Origin: Tritrichomonas foetus
Lineage: Eukaryota; Parabasalia; Tritrichomonadida; Tritrichomonadidae
Direction: 5' to 3'
Assembly (NCBI GenBank): GCA_001839685.1
Contig: MLAK01000558.1
Coordinates: 56,823 to 95,714 of the forward strand
DNA length: 38,892 bases
In this document: one piece after another, positions 19,701 through 28,384 of the stretch
Layout: every line of letters starts with the position of its first letter
Position numbering within the stretch: position 1 is the stretch's first letter
Position numbers and translations under genes: made by a program
Notes under the pieces: generated by a model
What the model was told of the DNA's origin: nothing
The model's database searches: none
What the model saw: only the letters and a program-made list of their open reading frames with translations

Positions 19701-19773
19701 CAACAATCCAGAAATGAAAGAAGCTTTCTTTAAATTGCAGAATGAACTTTTAGAGTCCAAAAAATCTTCATAA
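16723..19773 (+). CDS. Coiled-coil protein, function unknown
   Basis: A 1016-aa protein rich in Asn, Lys, Glu, Ser and Ile, with no known catalytic motif. The first 40 residues are basic (RIRRTAAPVKTPRVSVQSS) and probably disordered. Residues about 50-300 look helical. An acidic run (EDEEEEEAEEEK) sits near 312-324. A strong heptad coiled coil follows at about 379-443 (units such as ENENLINEKENLTNENEKL), then long helical segments to the end; the last quarter is more globular. Basic head, acidic hinge and central coiled coil suggest a structural or scaffold protein, as is common in trichomonad cytoskeleton, but this is inference. No signal peptide, no membrane segment. ATG 16723 is the first in the frame. 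The stop is TAA followed by TAAA. Confidence 0.85.
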   Translation: MNEKIRIRRTAAPVKTPRVSVQSSNGFISSNQHVAYVSQQKNILPILPSSTETSHFIALKHSLHIFIDTLTHFLSRNGTIISLRAQFSQQTSEMEKLFNMFYQIAIKGSVQQNKANPSLRTSAINFLKFWQVFILSIIELKKTITPQISQSINSHYNSITGSLDSVMNYGVSRSNIYDQPYRNGRVLQNQLNCLKQTSEIFLSKTFKANQFKNHSAEIKAFSRLLNDTFTREFTQCGIASNEVVRLRSKCYTACCDIIHGLKNAYLFETDMMKLFRSIFNFQESLRDILEKFNLPTNYLVQFDFESEKNNHINEDEEEEEAEEEKIITFDEDLELLEFIKDSHDKAPDFMNDRNYVDKFFEVLNSIALNTISELTTKKQMNDQENEIIIHNIKNITQENENLINEKENLTNENEKLIREKTQLENEFQQLHIEYNKITEKMSQISFDTNNAEQMLINRIDRLKQALFTISNNGLKNEELTNEDDDFVINNAIKANNDLKDKYQNSKEMEDKIREIIGSENIISYIKALISEREETSRNENESLLYYQETENNLKNIMSSFSNLDSLVDVANEISDSFNKIKLIVNCNSLSEGVDSIFMMFSNIKSSLLKISNGSNSDNISKIISDLEANFNSVKNILTSIVNHDGTIHEIAKELSTQHLCYISNFKAILLTINPLIGHTISDNIENIDQLTLNSVKKMKEIVDNIVKNMSSLAGTSMIHPPTSPIELILQQIKSIERKLNQDRQVILEYQSVCSDVESTLSSYCEISNRSSNVSIPKSIRMLLKKLPPKQNVNNSTNNQSIKNIDIKLSKILNTECSNDSGRLAHIIELIDSLDNKLKKSNEFKAMIEAKLGLKNVAYEKILAQIGNQNNNINFEKLFENVFDLVPVTSRSDPLHYIPEFCNAFVSLNNSILALKPFASILNTIFGQFDCKYSSFNPTSPSFQFIRSQVFSLHSALNGLTPSKVNSLVFLVLSRFVALMSSFMAAISSSSYDGNNPEMKEAFFKLQNELLESKKSS

Positions 19774-19886
19774 TAAAATTTGTTTGTATTTCGGATATCT
19801 AGTTTGGCCTTTCTTTTCCCTATTTTTTTGTTAAAATATCAAATATATATTTAGGATAATATAACTTTATTTACAAACAATTTTTT

Positions 19887-22800
19887 TTATAGCTCAGATG
19901 CTGATGAATAGTGATCTAAGAGTGGATCTTTAGCTCGGAGATCCCTTCTTTCCAAAATTCTTTGATTGATATCTTTGTATACTCCATCTAAAGTTATCAT
20001 GTTATTCTGATCATAATTAGCATCCCTTGCTCTTCTAAGCATCATTATTGATGCCATTGACTGGTTCATTAATTTTAATTTTTGTTGAGCACCTCTAATT
20101 TGCTCTCTATAACAAGAATTCACATCGGATATAGTTGCAGAGCTCAAAACAGGTGGTTCAAATAATACAATTGGTCTTCTGCATTCCACACCAGGAGCTT
20201 TCCCTTTCTTTACAGGTGGCATTGAGAAATTAGTTTTGAATTGATGATGATATTGAACTTTATTTTCATGTTTTCCATGAATTGTGGCCGCATAAGGTCT
20301 TTCCATCTTCATTTTTTCTTTTGCTTTTTTATGTTCTTTCTTTTTCCTTCTGCGATCACTACTTGATGAGTGAAATGATTCGACTGATGCTTGATCATCA
20401 TACAGATTGTCTTTACTCGAACGACTTTCTTCAGAAACAATGTTGCTTTCAAGAAAATCATTTTCGATGACTGCACTTTGTTTAGTTTTTGATGTTTCAT
20501 CTTCGAAATCATCAGTAAATTGATCAGAACGAGAACTATTTGATTCTATTGTCGATTCTATTATTGATTTTGTGAAAGATTGTTCGAAATCATCTTCAAG
20601 TGATATTTTGCTTTTACTATTCACACTTTGTCTATCACTATTTTCATTTATCTCTTCTTCTTCAAGGGTTTTAATGAATGAATCAAAACTATCAACCGAT
20701 TGTTTTGATCTAATGGATTCCTCATCATACTCCGAATATTTAGATTTATTGCTGTAATAACTATTTCTATTTGATTCAGTGTTTTTTGTTGATGATTCAA
20801 AATCTTCAATAATTTGAGATTCAAATGTATCAACAGCAATTGATGAAGATTGTGGTCTGTTATGTTTACTGCTCCTATCACTACTTTTTGAATAATAAGA
20901 ATCATATTCAATGTTAATAACCGATGAAATTACATCGCCAACAACAGAAGACGAATGATGTGAATTCGATTTTCTTGAATCATAAGAAGCTTCAGAAATA
21001 TTACTTGATTCAAAATCTATCACAATCGCTGATGAAACATTATCTGCATTCGATTTGGCAGTAGAGGTTTTTGATGATAAGTTGGAAATAATATTTGCAG
21101 AAATATTTGATTCAAAATCGATAGCTGATTCAATAGTATCTGCATTAACTGAGGATTTGGATTTTTTACTTGAATAAGAATTTGCTTCAGAATTGTATTC
21201 AATCATTATTCCAGAGGATGAAGATTTTTCTTTTGATTTTTTGCCTTTTAGTTGCTTTTTACTGTGTGAAGATGATTTTGAATAACTTGAGTTAAAATCA
21301 TCAACAATAGCTTGGGAATCAATATCTTTAACAAAATCAGAATTAATAGAAACACTTTCATTTTTTATCTTTGATATATTTTGAGTTACTTTTGAATTGT
21401 TTAATTTTTGTTGAGTCTCTTTGGCATTATTCGACTTTTGTAGTTTTTCTTGTGCTAGTTTATTTGTAATTTCTTCTTTAGTCTTTTTCTGTGGTTGTTT
21501 TGCTTCAGGTTTCTCATCTGCTGTCATCAAGGCTTTATCAATGGAATCTAAGTCAGAAAGCATTTCTTCTAAAAAGTCAATTGAGCTTTTGTCATTGGAT
21601 ATACTTCCATCGCTGCCACTTGGAGGACGATAATTTTCAATTGTTGATAAAGAAGCAATTGATCCATCACTCATTCTCTGCTCTTCAATATTTGATGATT
21701 CAGGTTCAGATTCTATCTTTTCAGTCGGTTCAATTTCATAAGGCGAAGAATCATTTCTATCATTGGTAGTTGAAAACTCAATACTATCTGAATTCTTCAT
21801 TTTTTCATTGAGATTTTTGCAATCATGCTTTTGCTTTTTATCAATTGATGATGAGGAACTATGTTGTTTTCTTCGATGTTTATGTGATGATGAAATGGAA
21901 GACGAGCTCATAATTCCAGAAAGATGTTCTGATGACCCTTTAGAAGAGCTTTTTTCTTGTTTTTGTATTTTTTCTTCTGTTTCGTTTTTCTTATTTTCAC
22001 TTTCATGTTTTTGAATTTCATTTTCATGCTTGATTAAAGAACCACTTGAAATAATTCCTGAAAGTCCATCTGATGAAGATTCTTGTTGTCTTGCACCACT
22101 ACTTGAACTTTTTTCATTTTTTCCTTTATGATTACTAATATCTGAAATTTCTTTTAGATTGTTTTTTGATTCTTTTTTATGAGAAATTTTTTCTTGTGTG
22201 GCTTGTGGTGAGAAACTACTACTAATAATTCCTGATAACCCATCTGAAGATTCACTTTTAGCCTTTGATTTGTTGCTATGTCTTGAACCATCTGAAGAGC
22301 TACTTTTTTTCTTGTCAATTTTAGTATTATTTCTGGACTTATTATCCATTGAATTCTTAGAAGAACTACTACTCATGATTCCAGAAAAACCATCAAGAGA
22401 ATTTGTTTTCTTTTTTGAATTATTTGTACTGTTGGTATTTGAAGTAGAATTGTTTTTAGAATTAGATAAACCTCCACTTAGAATATCAGACATATTATCT
22501 CCTTTTGAATTGATAGTATTCTCGGATGGTTTTTGTTCAATACTGGAAACTTTTTCAATCGATTCATTTTTGGCAAAACTACTACTTATTATTCCAGAAA
22601 GACCGTCATCAGATGAGCTCTTAGATTTCGTTTTTGTTTCACTGTTTGATCTTGATACTGAACTGTTTTTATTAATACTACTACTCAATATTCCATCTGA
22701 CGAATCGGTTGATGATTTATTTGATTTTTTATTTGATGGTTTATCAGTTAGTTTCTGTGTTGTGTGATGATTGCTTTCATCGTTTTGTTGAGAAAAACTA

Positions 22801-24380
22801 CTACCAATGATTCCAGATAATCCATCAGAATCACCTTTCCCTATTTTTGAATTTATACTCCCGCTTAATATGCTTGATTGATCATCACTTGACTTATTTT
22901 TTAATCTATTTTTATTTCTTGGTGAAGAAGACACTTGCTGTGATAAGCTGCTACTAATGATTCCAGAAAGATCAGAAGATGATTTTTGGTTATCATTTGA
23001 ATGATTTTTATAATCATTTTTATTATCATCAGATGATGACTTCTTCATTATTGAAGAAGAGCTGCTCATTATTCCAGAAAGCCCATCATCAGAATGATTA
23101 CTTTTATTAGAACTTTTATATGAACTTTTATTTTCAATTTTATTTTCTGCTTTTGATTCACTACTTATGATGCCTGATAATAAATCATCACTATCCAGAG
23201 TTGATGGTTTCAAATTTTTAGTTTCATTCTTTGATTTCTTATCATCAGACACTTCATTCGATTTCTTTGATGATAAAACGTTTTGGAGATCAGTTGAAAA
23301 AGTGCTGATTACATCATCTGGATCAACATCATCACTATTGTCATTTTTATAACTATTGTTACTATTTTTCCCTGAGCTTTTATCAGAGTTTCCTGAATCA
23401 ATATCAGAAAAGTGAGAAATAATATCAGATAAAGCTGTACTAGGTACCTTAATGGAATTTATTTCTGGTTTATCAGAATTTTCATCTGATATATCAATTG
23501 AACTTTCATGCTGATCTTCATTTGATCCATTTTCAGATGAATGTGTCATCTTATTTTGTTTTGAAAATGATGCTAAACTTAATTGTGATAATGTTGCACT
23601 TATTATATCATTGATATCATTACTATCATCATCAACAACCATTCCACTGTTGCTATCACTTGCTGTATTAGCTTTATTTGTTTCACACTCATCTGATGAA
23701 GTTATTGGATTAGTGATTGATGATCTTCTTGAAAATGCTGCACTTAATATTTGATCAAAACTATCTTCAGATGAACTTTTCTTATTACCAAAAGAATCAT
23801 CACTATCAGAAATATCAATTGAATCAACTTTTTTATTATTTGAAGGAATTTTCTTTTTTGATGAATCTTCTTCTTCAGAGGACAAAGATAGAACTGAAGA
23901 AAGATTCAATCCATCAAGATCAACAAGTTTGCTTCCATTACTTTTACTTTTTTTCATATCACCATTTGTTTTCTTTTCTTTCTTTTCTTCTTCTTCTTTA
24001 GTTTTTTTCTTTTCTTCTTTTTTATTGGTGCTTGATGATTTTTCTTTCTTTTTCGGATTAATCGCGTCATAAGGAAGTGATATCAAATCGTCATCAAAGT
24101 CATCGCTAATTTTGCTGGGTTCGCTATTTAAATATGAAGGAATTTCTTCTTCTTTGTCGGATTTCACCTTATCAACAAGATCAGATGATGAAAGTATACT
24201 TGAATTGACGCTTGAAAACGATTTCTGAATGCTAGATTTATGTAATGCTGATGAATTATGGTTGAAGGGTGAAACAATCGAATTTAATGATCGCTGTGAT
24301 GAAATTCCACTCCCTTTATTTGCATTTGGAGATGAGTCTAGTGATAAAATGGAACTTAAGTCAACATCCAAATCGCTCAT
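19887..24380 (-). CDS. Serine-rich protein with LSGIISSS motif array
   Basis: The frame is open from 24434, but that codon is TTG; the first ATG is at 24380, giving 1497 aa starting MSDLDVDLSSIL. Over a quarter of many windows is Ser. About a dozen copies of a short motif, consensus S(D)DGLSGI(I/M)SSSxS, lie at residues about 400-825, separated by 20-45 residues of Ser/Asn/Lys-rich linker; looser versions (ILSAAFSRRSS, IISATLSQLSL) occur from the N-terminus on. A second repeated motif, (I/V)xxDFESxxS, appears about nine times at about 1020-1320 (IDFESNIS, IEDFESSTK, TDDFEDETS). The last 110 residues (from about 1388) are different: a basic/Pro stretch (PPVKKGKAPGVECRRPIVLF) and a helical end. 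This looks like a disordered scaffold with many docking motifs and a folded C-terminal anchor. Function unknown. The stop is followed by an A-run, TAAA. Confidence 0.85.
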   Translation of the reverse strand: MSDLDVDLSSILSLDSSPNANKGSGISSQRSLNSIVSPFNHNSSALHKSSIQKSFSSVNSSILSSSDLVDKVKSDKEEEIPSYLNSEPSKISDDFDDDLISLPYDAINPKKKEKSSSTNKKEEKKKTKEEEEKKEKKTNGDMKKSKSNGSKLVDLDGLNLSSVLSLSSEEEDSSKKKIPSNNKKVDSIDISDSDDSFGNKKSSSEDSFDQILSAAFSRRSSITNPITSSDECETNKANTASDSNSGMVVDDDSNDINDIISATLSQLSLASFSKQNKMTHSSENGSNEDQHESSIDISDENSDKPEINSIKVPSTALSDIISHFSDIDSGNSDKSSGKNSNNSYKNDNSDDVDPDDVISTFSTDLQNVLSSKKSNEVSDDKKSKNETKNLKPSTLDSDDLLSGIISSESKAENKIENKSSYKSSNKSNHSDDGLSGIMSSSSSIMKKSSSDDNKNDYKNHSNDNQKSSSDLSGIISSSLSQQVSSSPRNKNRLKNKSSDDQSSILSGSINSKIGKGDSDGLSGIIGSSFSQQNDESNHHTTQKLTDKPSNKKSNKSSTDSSDGILSSSINKNSSVSRSNSETKTKSKSSSDDGLSGIISSSFAKNESIEKVSSIEQKPSENTINSKGDNMSDILSGGLSNSKNNSTSNTNSTNNSKKKTNSLDGFSGIMSSSSSKNSMDNKSRNNTKIDKKKSSSSDGSRHSNKSKAKSESSDGLSGIISSSFSPQATQEKISHKKESKNNLKEISDISNHKGKNEKSSSSGARQQESSSDGLSGIISSGSLIKHENEIQKHESENKKNETEEKIQKQEKSSSKGSSEHLSGIMSSSSISSSHKHRRKQHSSSSSIDKKQKHDCKNLNEKMKNSDSIEFSTTNDRNDSSPYEIEPTEKIESEPESSNIEEQRMSDGSIASLSTIENYRPPSGSDGSISNDKSSIDFLEEMLSDLDSIDKALMTADEKPEAKQPQKKTKEEITNKLAQEKLQKSNNAKETQQKLNNSKVTQNISKIKNESVSINSDFVKDIDSQAIVDDFNSSYSKSSSHSKKQLKGKKSKEKSSSSGIMIEYNSEANSYSSKKSKSSVNADTIESAIDFESNISANIISNLSSKTSTAKSNADNVSSAIVIDFESSNISEASYDSRKSNSHHSSSVVGDVISSVINIEYDSYYSKSSDRSSKHNRPQSSSIAVDTFESQIIEDFESSTKNTESNRNSYYSNKSKYSEYDEESIRSKQSVDSFDSFIKTLEEEEINENSDRQSVNSKSKISLEDDFEQSFTKSIIESTIESNSSRSDQFTDDFEDETSKTKQSAVIENDFLESNIVSEESRSSKDNLYDDQASVESFHSSSSDRRRKKKEHKKAKEKMKMERPYAATIHGKHENKVQYHHQFKTNFSMPPVKKGKAPGVECRRPIVLFEPPVLSSATISDVNSCYREQIRGAQQKLKLMNQSMASIMMLRRARDANYDQNNMITLDGVYKDINQRILERRDLRAKDPLLDHYSSASEL

Positions 24381-25184
24381 GAATTTGGGAGAATTATGTG
24401 TACGTTTAATTATATATGACGATAAATTATTCAATTTTTTCTAAATGATTTTGCATCAATATACGAGAAGAAAATAAAGATTATTCATAAATAATAGTAC
24501 CATTTTATATATAAGATCATTAAATATATTTAATAACGTTATGTTATAAAAAAAATGATTTCCTTACATTAATGAAATCTTATCAGAACAGTTGTATGGA
24601 TATATTACCTAAAAAAATTGGTCAAATATATATTATCTTATATTCTATTCGCTGCAAAATGGAAAAGATAAAATAGTCGGAGTGCAGGAATTCGAGTATC
24701 AAATAATCGCCAATATTTTTGAAAATAATATGTAAGACATTGATACAATTTGATAAAATATATTGAATATAAATATTGAGTCAGTTTTTGCTCAATAATT
24801 AGGAATGAAGGTGAATATAGTTCGATTTAAATAATGCAATCAAATTTTATCATGTAATAATAGATATTTCAAAAATTAATAATCTATATTATCAGTTTTG
24901 TCGCTTAATAGAATGATATTTATTTTTAAAATTGAGAAATTGGGTTTTTCGTTCTATCCTGTTGATAGAATTTTTTGAAATGATAGTTTGTGAGTAGGTT
25001 AACTTTTTATGAAAAAATAAAATGAAAACGATATCATCGTTCTGTTCATTGATGTTGACTTTTTCAAGTGGAGTTCACAATTTCTCTATCAAGTCTTCCA
25101 AAATCCTCTTAAAAAGTTGTTTTCTCTTATCAAATATTCAATCGGGGAAAAAGTTTTCGACTGAAATTATATAAATTCGAAAAA
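24381..25184. other. Divergent intergenic region, no gene seen
   Basis: Separates the Ser-rich gene (-) from the Rab gene (+). Very AT-rich, with no open frame of interest. A minus-strand TCATAT at 24419-24414 is a weak initiator candidate 37 nt upstream of the ATG at 24380. Confidence 0.5.
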
Positions 25185-25802
25185 ATGATGCAGAGAAGGG
25201 TTAGTAATTTGGACCTTAAGATAGTCGTACTTGGGTCTGCATATGTCGGGAAAACATCACTTATTAACAGGTACTGTAATGGTACTTTCATCGAAAACAC
25301 GAGATCGACAATTGGCGCTGGATTTTTTACACATTCACTAAACATCGAAGATTCCGAGGTGACAGTCATGCTTTGGGACACTGCTGGAGAGGAGCGCTTT
25401 CGAAGTGTTGCCCCCTCCCTTCTCCGAGGTGCCAATGGCTTAATATTGGTATTCGATTTGACTTCGCCTGATTCATTCAATGACATCGATATTTACATGG
25501 ACATGTTTCTTGACACTTGCCGCGTCGATCCCAACCAAAATCCGCCGGTTTTACTCCTCGGAAATAAATGCGATATTGATGTGGAACAGCAAAAAGTGAC
25601 GACTGAAATGATAGAAAAGTGGAAGGCAAAGAATCATGTGTCACTTTTCCATAACGTTTCTGCAAAAGATGGGACTAATGTCGAAAACGCATTTGAAGAA
25701 TTTGTTCGCTCGCTTGTCACGCCGCAAACATCATCTGAAAATTCACCAATACAAATCGTTATTGCACAAAACACGGAAAAAAAGAACAAGGGTTGTTGTT
25801 AG
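25185..25802 (+). CDS. Rab GTPase
   Basis: This 205-aa protein is a Rab-type membrane-traffic GTPase. G1 is GSAYVGKT (17-24), the switch I Thr is T42 in RSTIGAGF, G3 is WDTAGEERFRSV (64-75) with the Rab-typical WDTAGEE and catalytic Gln replaced by Glu at the position after AG-E... as in DTAGEE relatives, G4 is NKCD (127-130) and G5 SAK (159-161). The tail is polar and ends KGCC, a double-Cys geranylgeranylation signal, so it cycles between cytosol and a vesicle membrane. Switch I (STIGAGF) resembles endocytic Rabs, but I cannot assign a subtype in the heavily expanded trichomonad Rab set. The gene begins with two ATG codons in tandem. It is noticeably richer in GC than its flanks. The 18-bp minisatellite starts 200 bp downstream. 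Confidence 0.95.
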   Translation: MMQRRVSNLDLKIVVLGSAYVGKTSLINRYCNGTFIENTRSTIGAGFFTHSLNIEDSEVTVMLWDTAGEERFRSVAPSLLRGANGLILVFDLTSPDSFNDIDIYMDMFLDTCRVDPNQNPPVLLLGNKCDIDVEQQKVTTEMIEKWKAKNHVSLFHNVSAKDGTNVENAFEEFVRSLVTPQTSSENSPIQIVIAQNTEKKNKGCC

Positions 25803-26000
25803 ATAATCTAATCATATTTTTCTAAACATTCTATTCGATTCCCATATTTTTTCTTTTTGAAGATTATTCGAAATGGCATCGCTGCTATGACCATGGTGTT
25901 ATTCGAGTTTTGGCGATGAAAAGAGACACTAAGGCCAATTCTTCTCACCCTTGCGTATGATCATTGCAACAGTGGTGAAAATTCAACAACTTTTTATTTT

Positions 26001-26673
26001 GAAATATGTTGCTGTTTTGAAATATGTTGCTGTTTTGGAATATGTTGCTGTTTTGAAATATGTTGCTGTTTTGGAATATGTTGCTGTTTTGGAATATGTT
26101 GCTGTTTTGAAATATGTTGCTGTTTTGNNNNNNNNNNNNNNNNNNNNNNNNNNNNNNNNNNNNNNNNNNNNNNNNNNNNNNNNNNNNNNNNNNNNNNNNN
26201 NNNNNNNNNNNNNNNNNNNNNNNNNNNNNNNNNNNNNNNNNNNNNNNNNNNNNNNNNNNNNNNNNNNNNNNNNNNNNNNNNNNNNNNNNNNNNNNNNNNN
26301 NNNNNNNNNNNNNNNNNNNNNNNNNNNNNNNNNNNNNNNNNNNNNNNNNNNNNNNNNNNNNNNNNNNNNNNNNNNNNNNNNNNNNNNNNNNNNNNNNNNN
26401 NNNNNNNNNNNNNNNNNNNNNNNNNNNNNNNNNNNNNNNNNNNNNNNNNNNNNNNNNNNNNNNNNNNNNNNNNNNNNNNNNNNNNNNNNNNNNNNNNNNN
26501 NNNNNNNNNNNNNNNNNNNNNNNNNNNNNNNNNNNNNNNNNNNNNNNNNNNNNNNNNNNNNNNNNNNNNNNNNNNNNNNNNNNNNNNTTTGCTGTTTTGA
26601 AATATGTTGCTGTTTTGAAATATGTTGCTGTTTTGAAATATGTTGTTATTTTGAAATATGTTGTTATTTTGAA
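26001..26673. repeat. 18-bp minisatellite with assembly gap
   Basis: Seven exact-length 18-bp units (gaaatatgttgctgtttt, or ggaatatg... in three of them) fill 26001-26126. A run of 460 N (26128-26587) follows, then a partial unit and four full units to 26670, the last two reading gttgttatttt. Both sides are in the same orientation, so the gap is very probably unresolved array of unknown true length. Both strands are open through it (KYVAVL or QQHISK style repeats), which follows from the unit length being divisible by three; no gene is called. Confidence 0.9.
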
Positions 26674-27255
26674 CTGTAGCTTTTGATTGAATTATTACTA
26701 GATTCCTACTTCGTGTTCGTTGCATCGAAATTTGTTAGAAGTCGACGCGAATAAGTTCGAATTCGAATAATGAAATGAAGCATGCCATCAATGTGAGTGA
26801 TGATGTTCAAAGGAAATTATTCAATTTTTGATATTCTGGTTGAATAAATACATTAGTTAATCATGAAAGTGAACAGGAAATGTTTAATTGATACTATTCT
26901 ATTAACACACCGTCATTGAGAATTGATCTATTAATTACCTTTTTGTGAATGAATGAATATAAATTTGTAGGCAAATACAAGAGTGAGGAAAGCTCAGATT
27001 TAGAAGGTAACGTAAAGATTTGTCGGGTTATTGGTGGAAATGTGGAATTTAACTTGTTCATATTGATGGATTTTTCCACATTTTCACAACACGCGAAAAA
27101 TGGAGGTAATGTAATTTTGTGAAATTTCTGATGGTGAAACAAATAATTAAAAAGCAAAATCATTCTTTAATAATGAGTCATCATAAATAGATAACCTTCA
27201 TGAATGATGTTGAAAAGAAATGTAACCATATCTTTGTCAAATATTTTCGTTTTGA
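26674..27255. other. Intergenic with a doubtful 89-codon minus ORF
   Basis: Between the minisatellite and the KRTCAP2-like gene. An ATG-started minus ORF at 26894-27163 (89 aa; includes PPITRQIFTLPSKSELSSLL) has fairly protein-like composition but no recognisable domain; it may be a relic or a chance frame. Confidence 0.3.
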
Positions 27256-27633
27256 ATGATTAATCAAAGGCTCAATTCAAAGACTTCTGTCGCAATTTAC
27301 GGATTTTGCGAACTCATTCTCGTTGCACTTATTATGACACTCAAAAATTTCTTCAGAAGTTCACCAATTTCACTATCACTTGCAGGATTCATCGGTTCTC
27401 AGGCATTTTTCTTTCTTGTTATTATCATCGGCCAGATATATGAGATCGTTGGAATAAATAAGAAGCCAGGATATTTGCCAATTGCATTCTCATTAATTTT
27501 ATCAAATCTAATGTGTTTTTTCATTGACCCAATTTGTGGCTTAAGCTGCTTTTCATTCTGTGTTCCAATTGGGATTTACCTGCTTTATTCTTCAAAGCTC
27601 ACACTACCAAAGAAAACTTTGAAAATTGAATAA
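27256..27633 (+). CDS. KRTCAP2-like membrane protein (probable OST subunit)
   Basis: This 125-aa protein has four hydrophobic segments (about 11-29, 39-59, 72-90 and 95-111) and a short basic tail (LPKKTLKIE). Length, spacing and sequence follow keratinocyte-associated protein 2: the second helix begins with the GFIGSQAFFFLV pattern (GLLGSGLFVFSL in animals), is followed by a short charged loop, and the fourth helix ends in GIYLLYSSKL where animals have GLYYINKIS. KRTCAP2 belongs to the oligosaccharyltransferase complex in the ER membrane, where it helps couple STT3 to the translocon. If correct, this is a small accessory subunit of N-glycosylation in a protist with reduced lipid-linked glycans. 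Identity is low and rests on pattern matching by eye; an unrelated small four-helix protein remains possible. Confidence 0.6.
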   Translation: MINQRLNSKTSVAIYGFCELILVALIMTLKNFFRSSPISLSLAGFIGSQAFFFLVIIIGQIYEIVGINKKPGYLPIAFSLILSNLMCFFIDPICGLSCFSFCVPIGIYLLYSSKLTLPKKTLKIE

Positions 27634-27856
27634 TTCGGAAGTCTTTTTTTTCCCCCATCCCTAACAATATTTTCTTCAAGCCAATTAATGTTTTTTGTTC
27701 ATGTTTGTAAAATAATCCACAAATAGCATGAAGGAAAAAAATAATAATAAGAGGAAAAGAAATCATCAAAAACAGAAAACTGTATTTATTTGATTAAAAA
27801 TCATCATAGATAACTTTATTTGATATATTTACTGGTTTTACTTTTTCATATCCAGC

Positions 27857-28040
27857 TAAAACAAAACAATGGAAATGAAACAAAAATAATGGAAATGAAA
27901 CAAAAATAATGAAAATGAAACAAAAATAATGGAAATGAAACAAAAATAATGGAAATGAAACAAAACAATGAAAATGAAACAAAACAATGAAAATGAAACA
28001 AAAATAATGAAAATGAAACAAAACAATGAAAATAAAACCA
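27857..28040. repeat. 19/20-bp tandem repeat
   Basis: About nine units of the form aatggaaatgaaacaaaaat, alternating between 20 bp (…caaaaat) and 19 bp (…caaaac) versions with g/a variation at aatg(g/a)aaatg. It is A-rich on the plus strand; the Phe/His-rich minus-strand frames across it are artefacts of the repeat. Confidence 0.85.
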
Positions 28041-28176
28041 AAACATCAATAGGGAAAATTTACATGAGAAATAAAAGTAGGTAAGAATCTATAACAAATC
28101 ATAAGCAATTTTTTTAATACCATAATATCGCATAGATTAAATTTTGTAACATTCAATTAACTAAATTATTACTTAG

Positions 28177-28272
28177 TTAATATCAAACAATGATTCGACA
28201 AAGTCAAATCATGAAAAGCAAGAACTCCCTTCCGGCTTGATTACTCCAAGTCGAGGTGGATGTGGTTGCCTG
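28177..28272 (+). pseudogene. Possible Rab C-terminal tail relic
   Basis: In a locally GC-richer patch the plus frame from 28177 reads SNNDSTKSNHEKQELPSGL then ITPSRGGCGC. A polar hypervariable tail ending in GGCGC is how many Rab GTPases end, but here CTG follows the last Cys codon in place of a stop, and no G-domain is found upstream. It could be the 3' remnant of a lost Rab gene; the match is short. Confidence 0.25.
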
Positions 28273-28384
28273 GTTCAAAATTTAATAATAAAATACATGA
28301 GAAACAATACTATCATGATAGTTTTCTTTTTTCTTTTATTTTTCTACCACTTCAATTGAATAGAAAAAGTGATATTGTTCATTT

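Noticed and set aside
22198..22767. 189-aa plus ORF opposite the Ser-rich gene
   Set aside because: It is an antisense shadow of the Ser/Lys-rich coding sequence, rich in Leu/Phe/Ser as expected.
24381..24434. N-terminal extension of the Ser-rich protein by 18 residues
   Set aside because: The codon at 24434 is TTG, not ATG; the first ATG is at 24380.
25994..26725. ORFs on both strands through the N gap
   Set aside because: They consist of translated minisatellite and unknown bases.
27794..28049. Phe/His-rich minus ORFs
   Set aside because: They are translations of the 19/20-bp tandem repeat.
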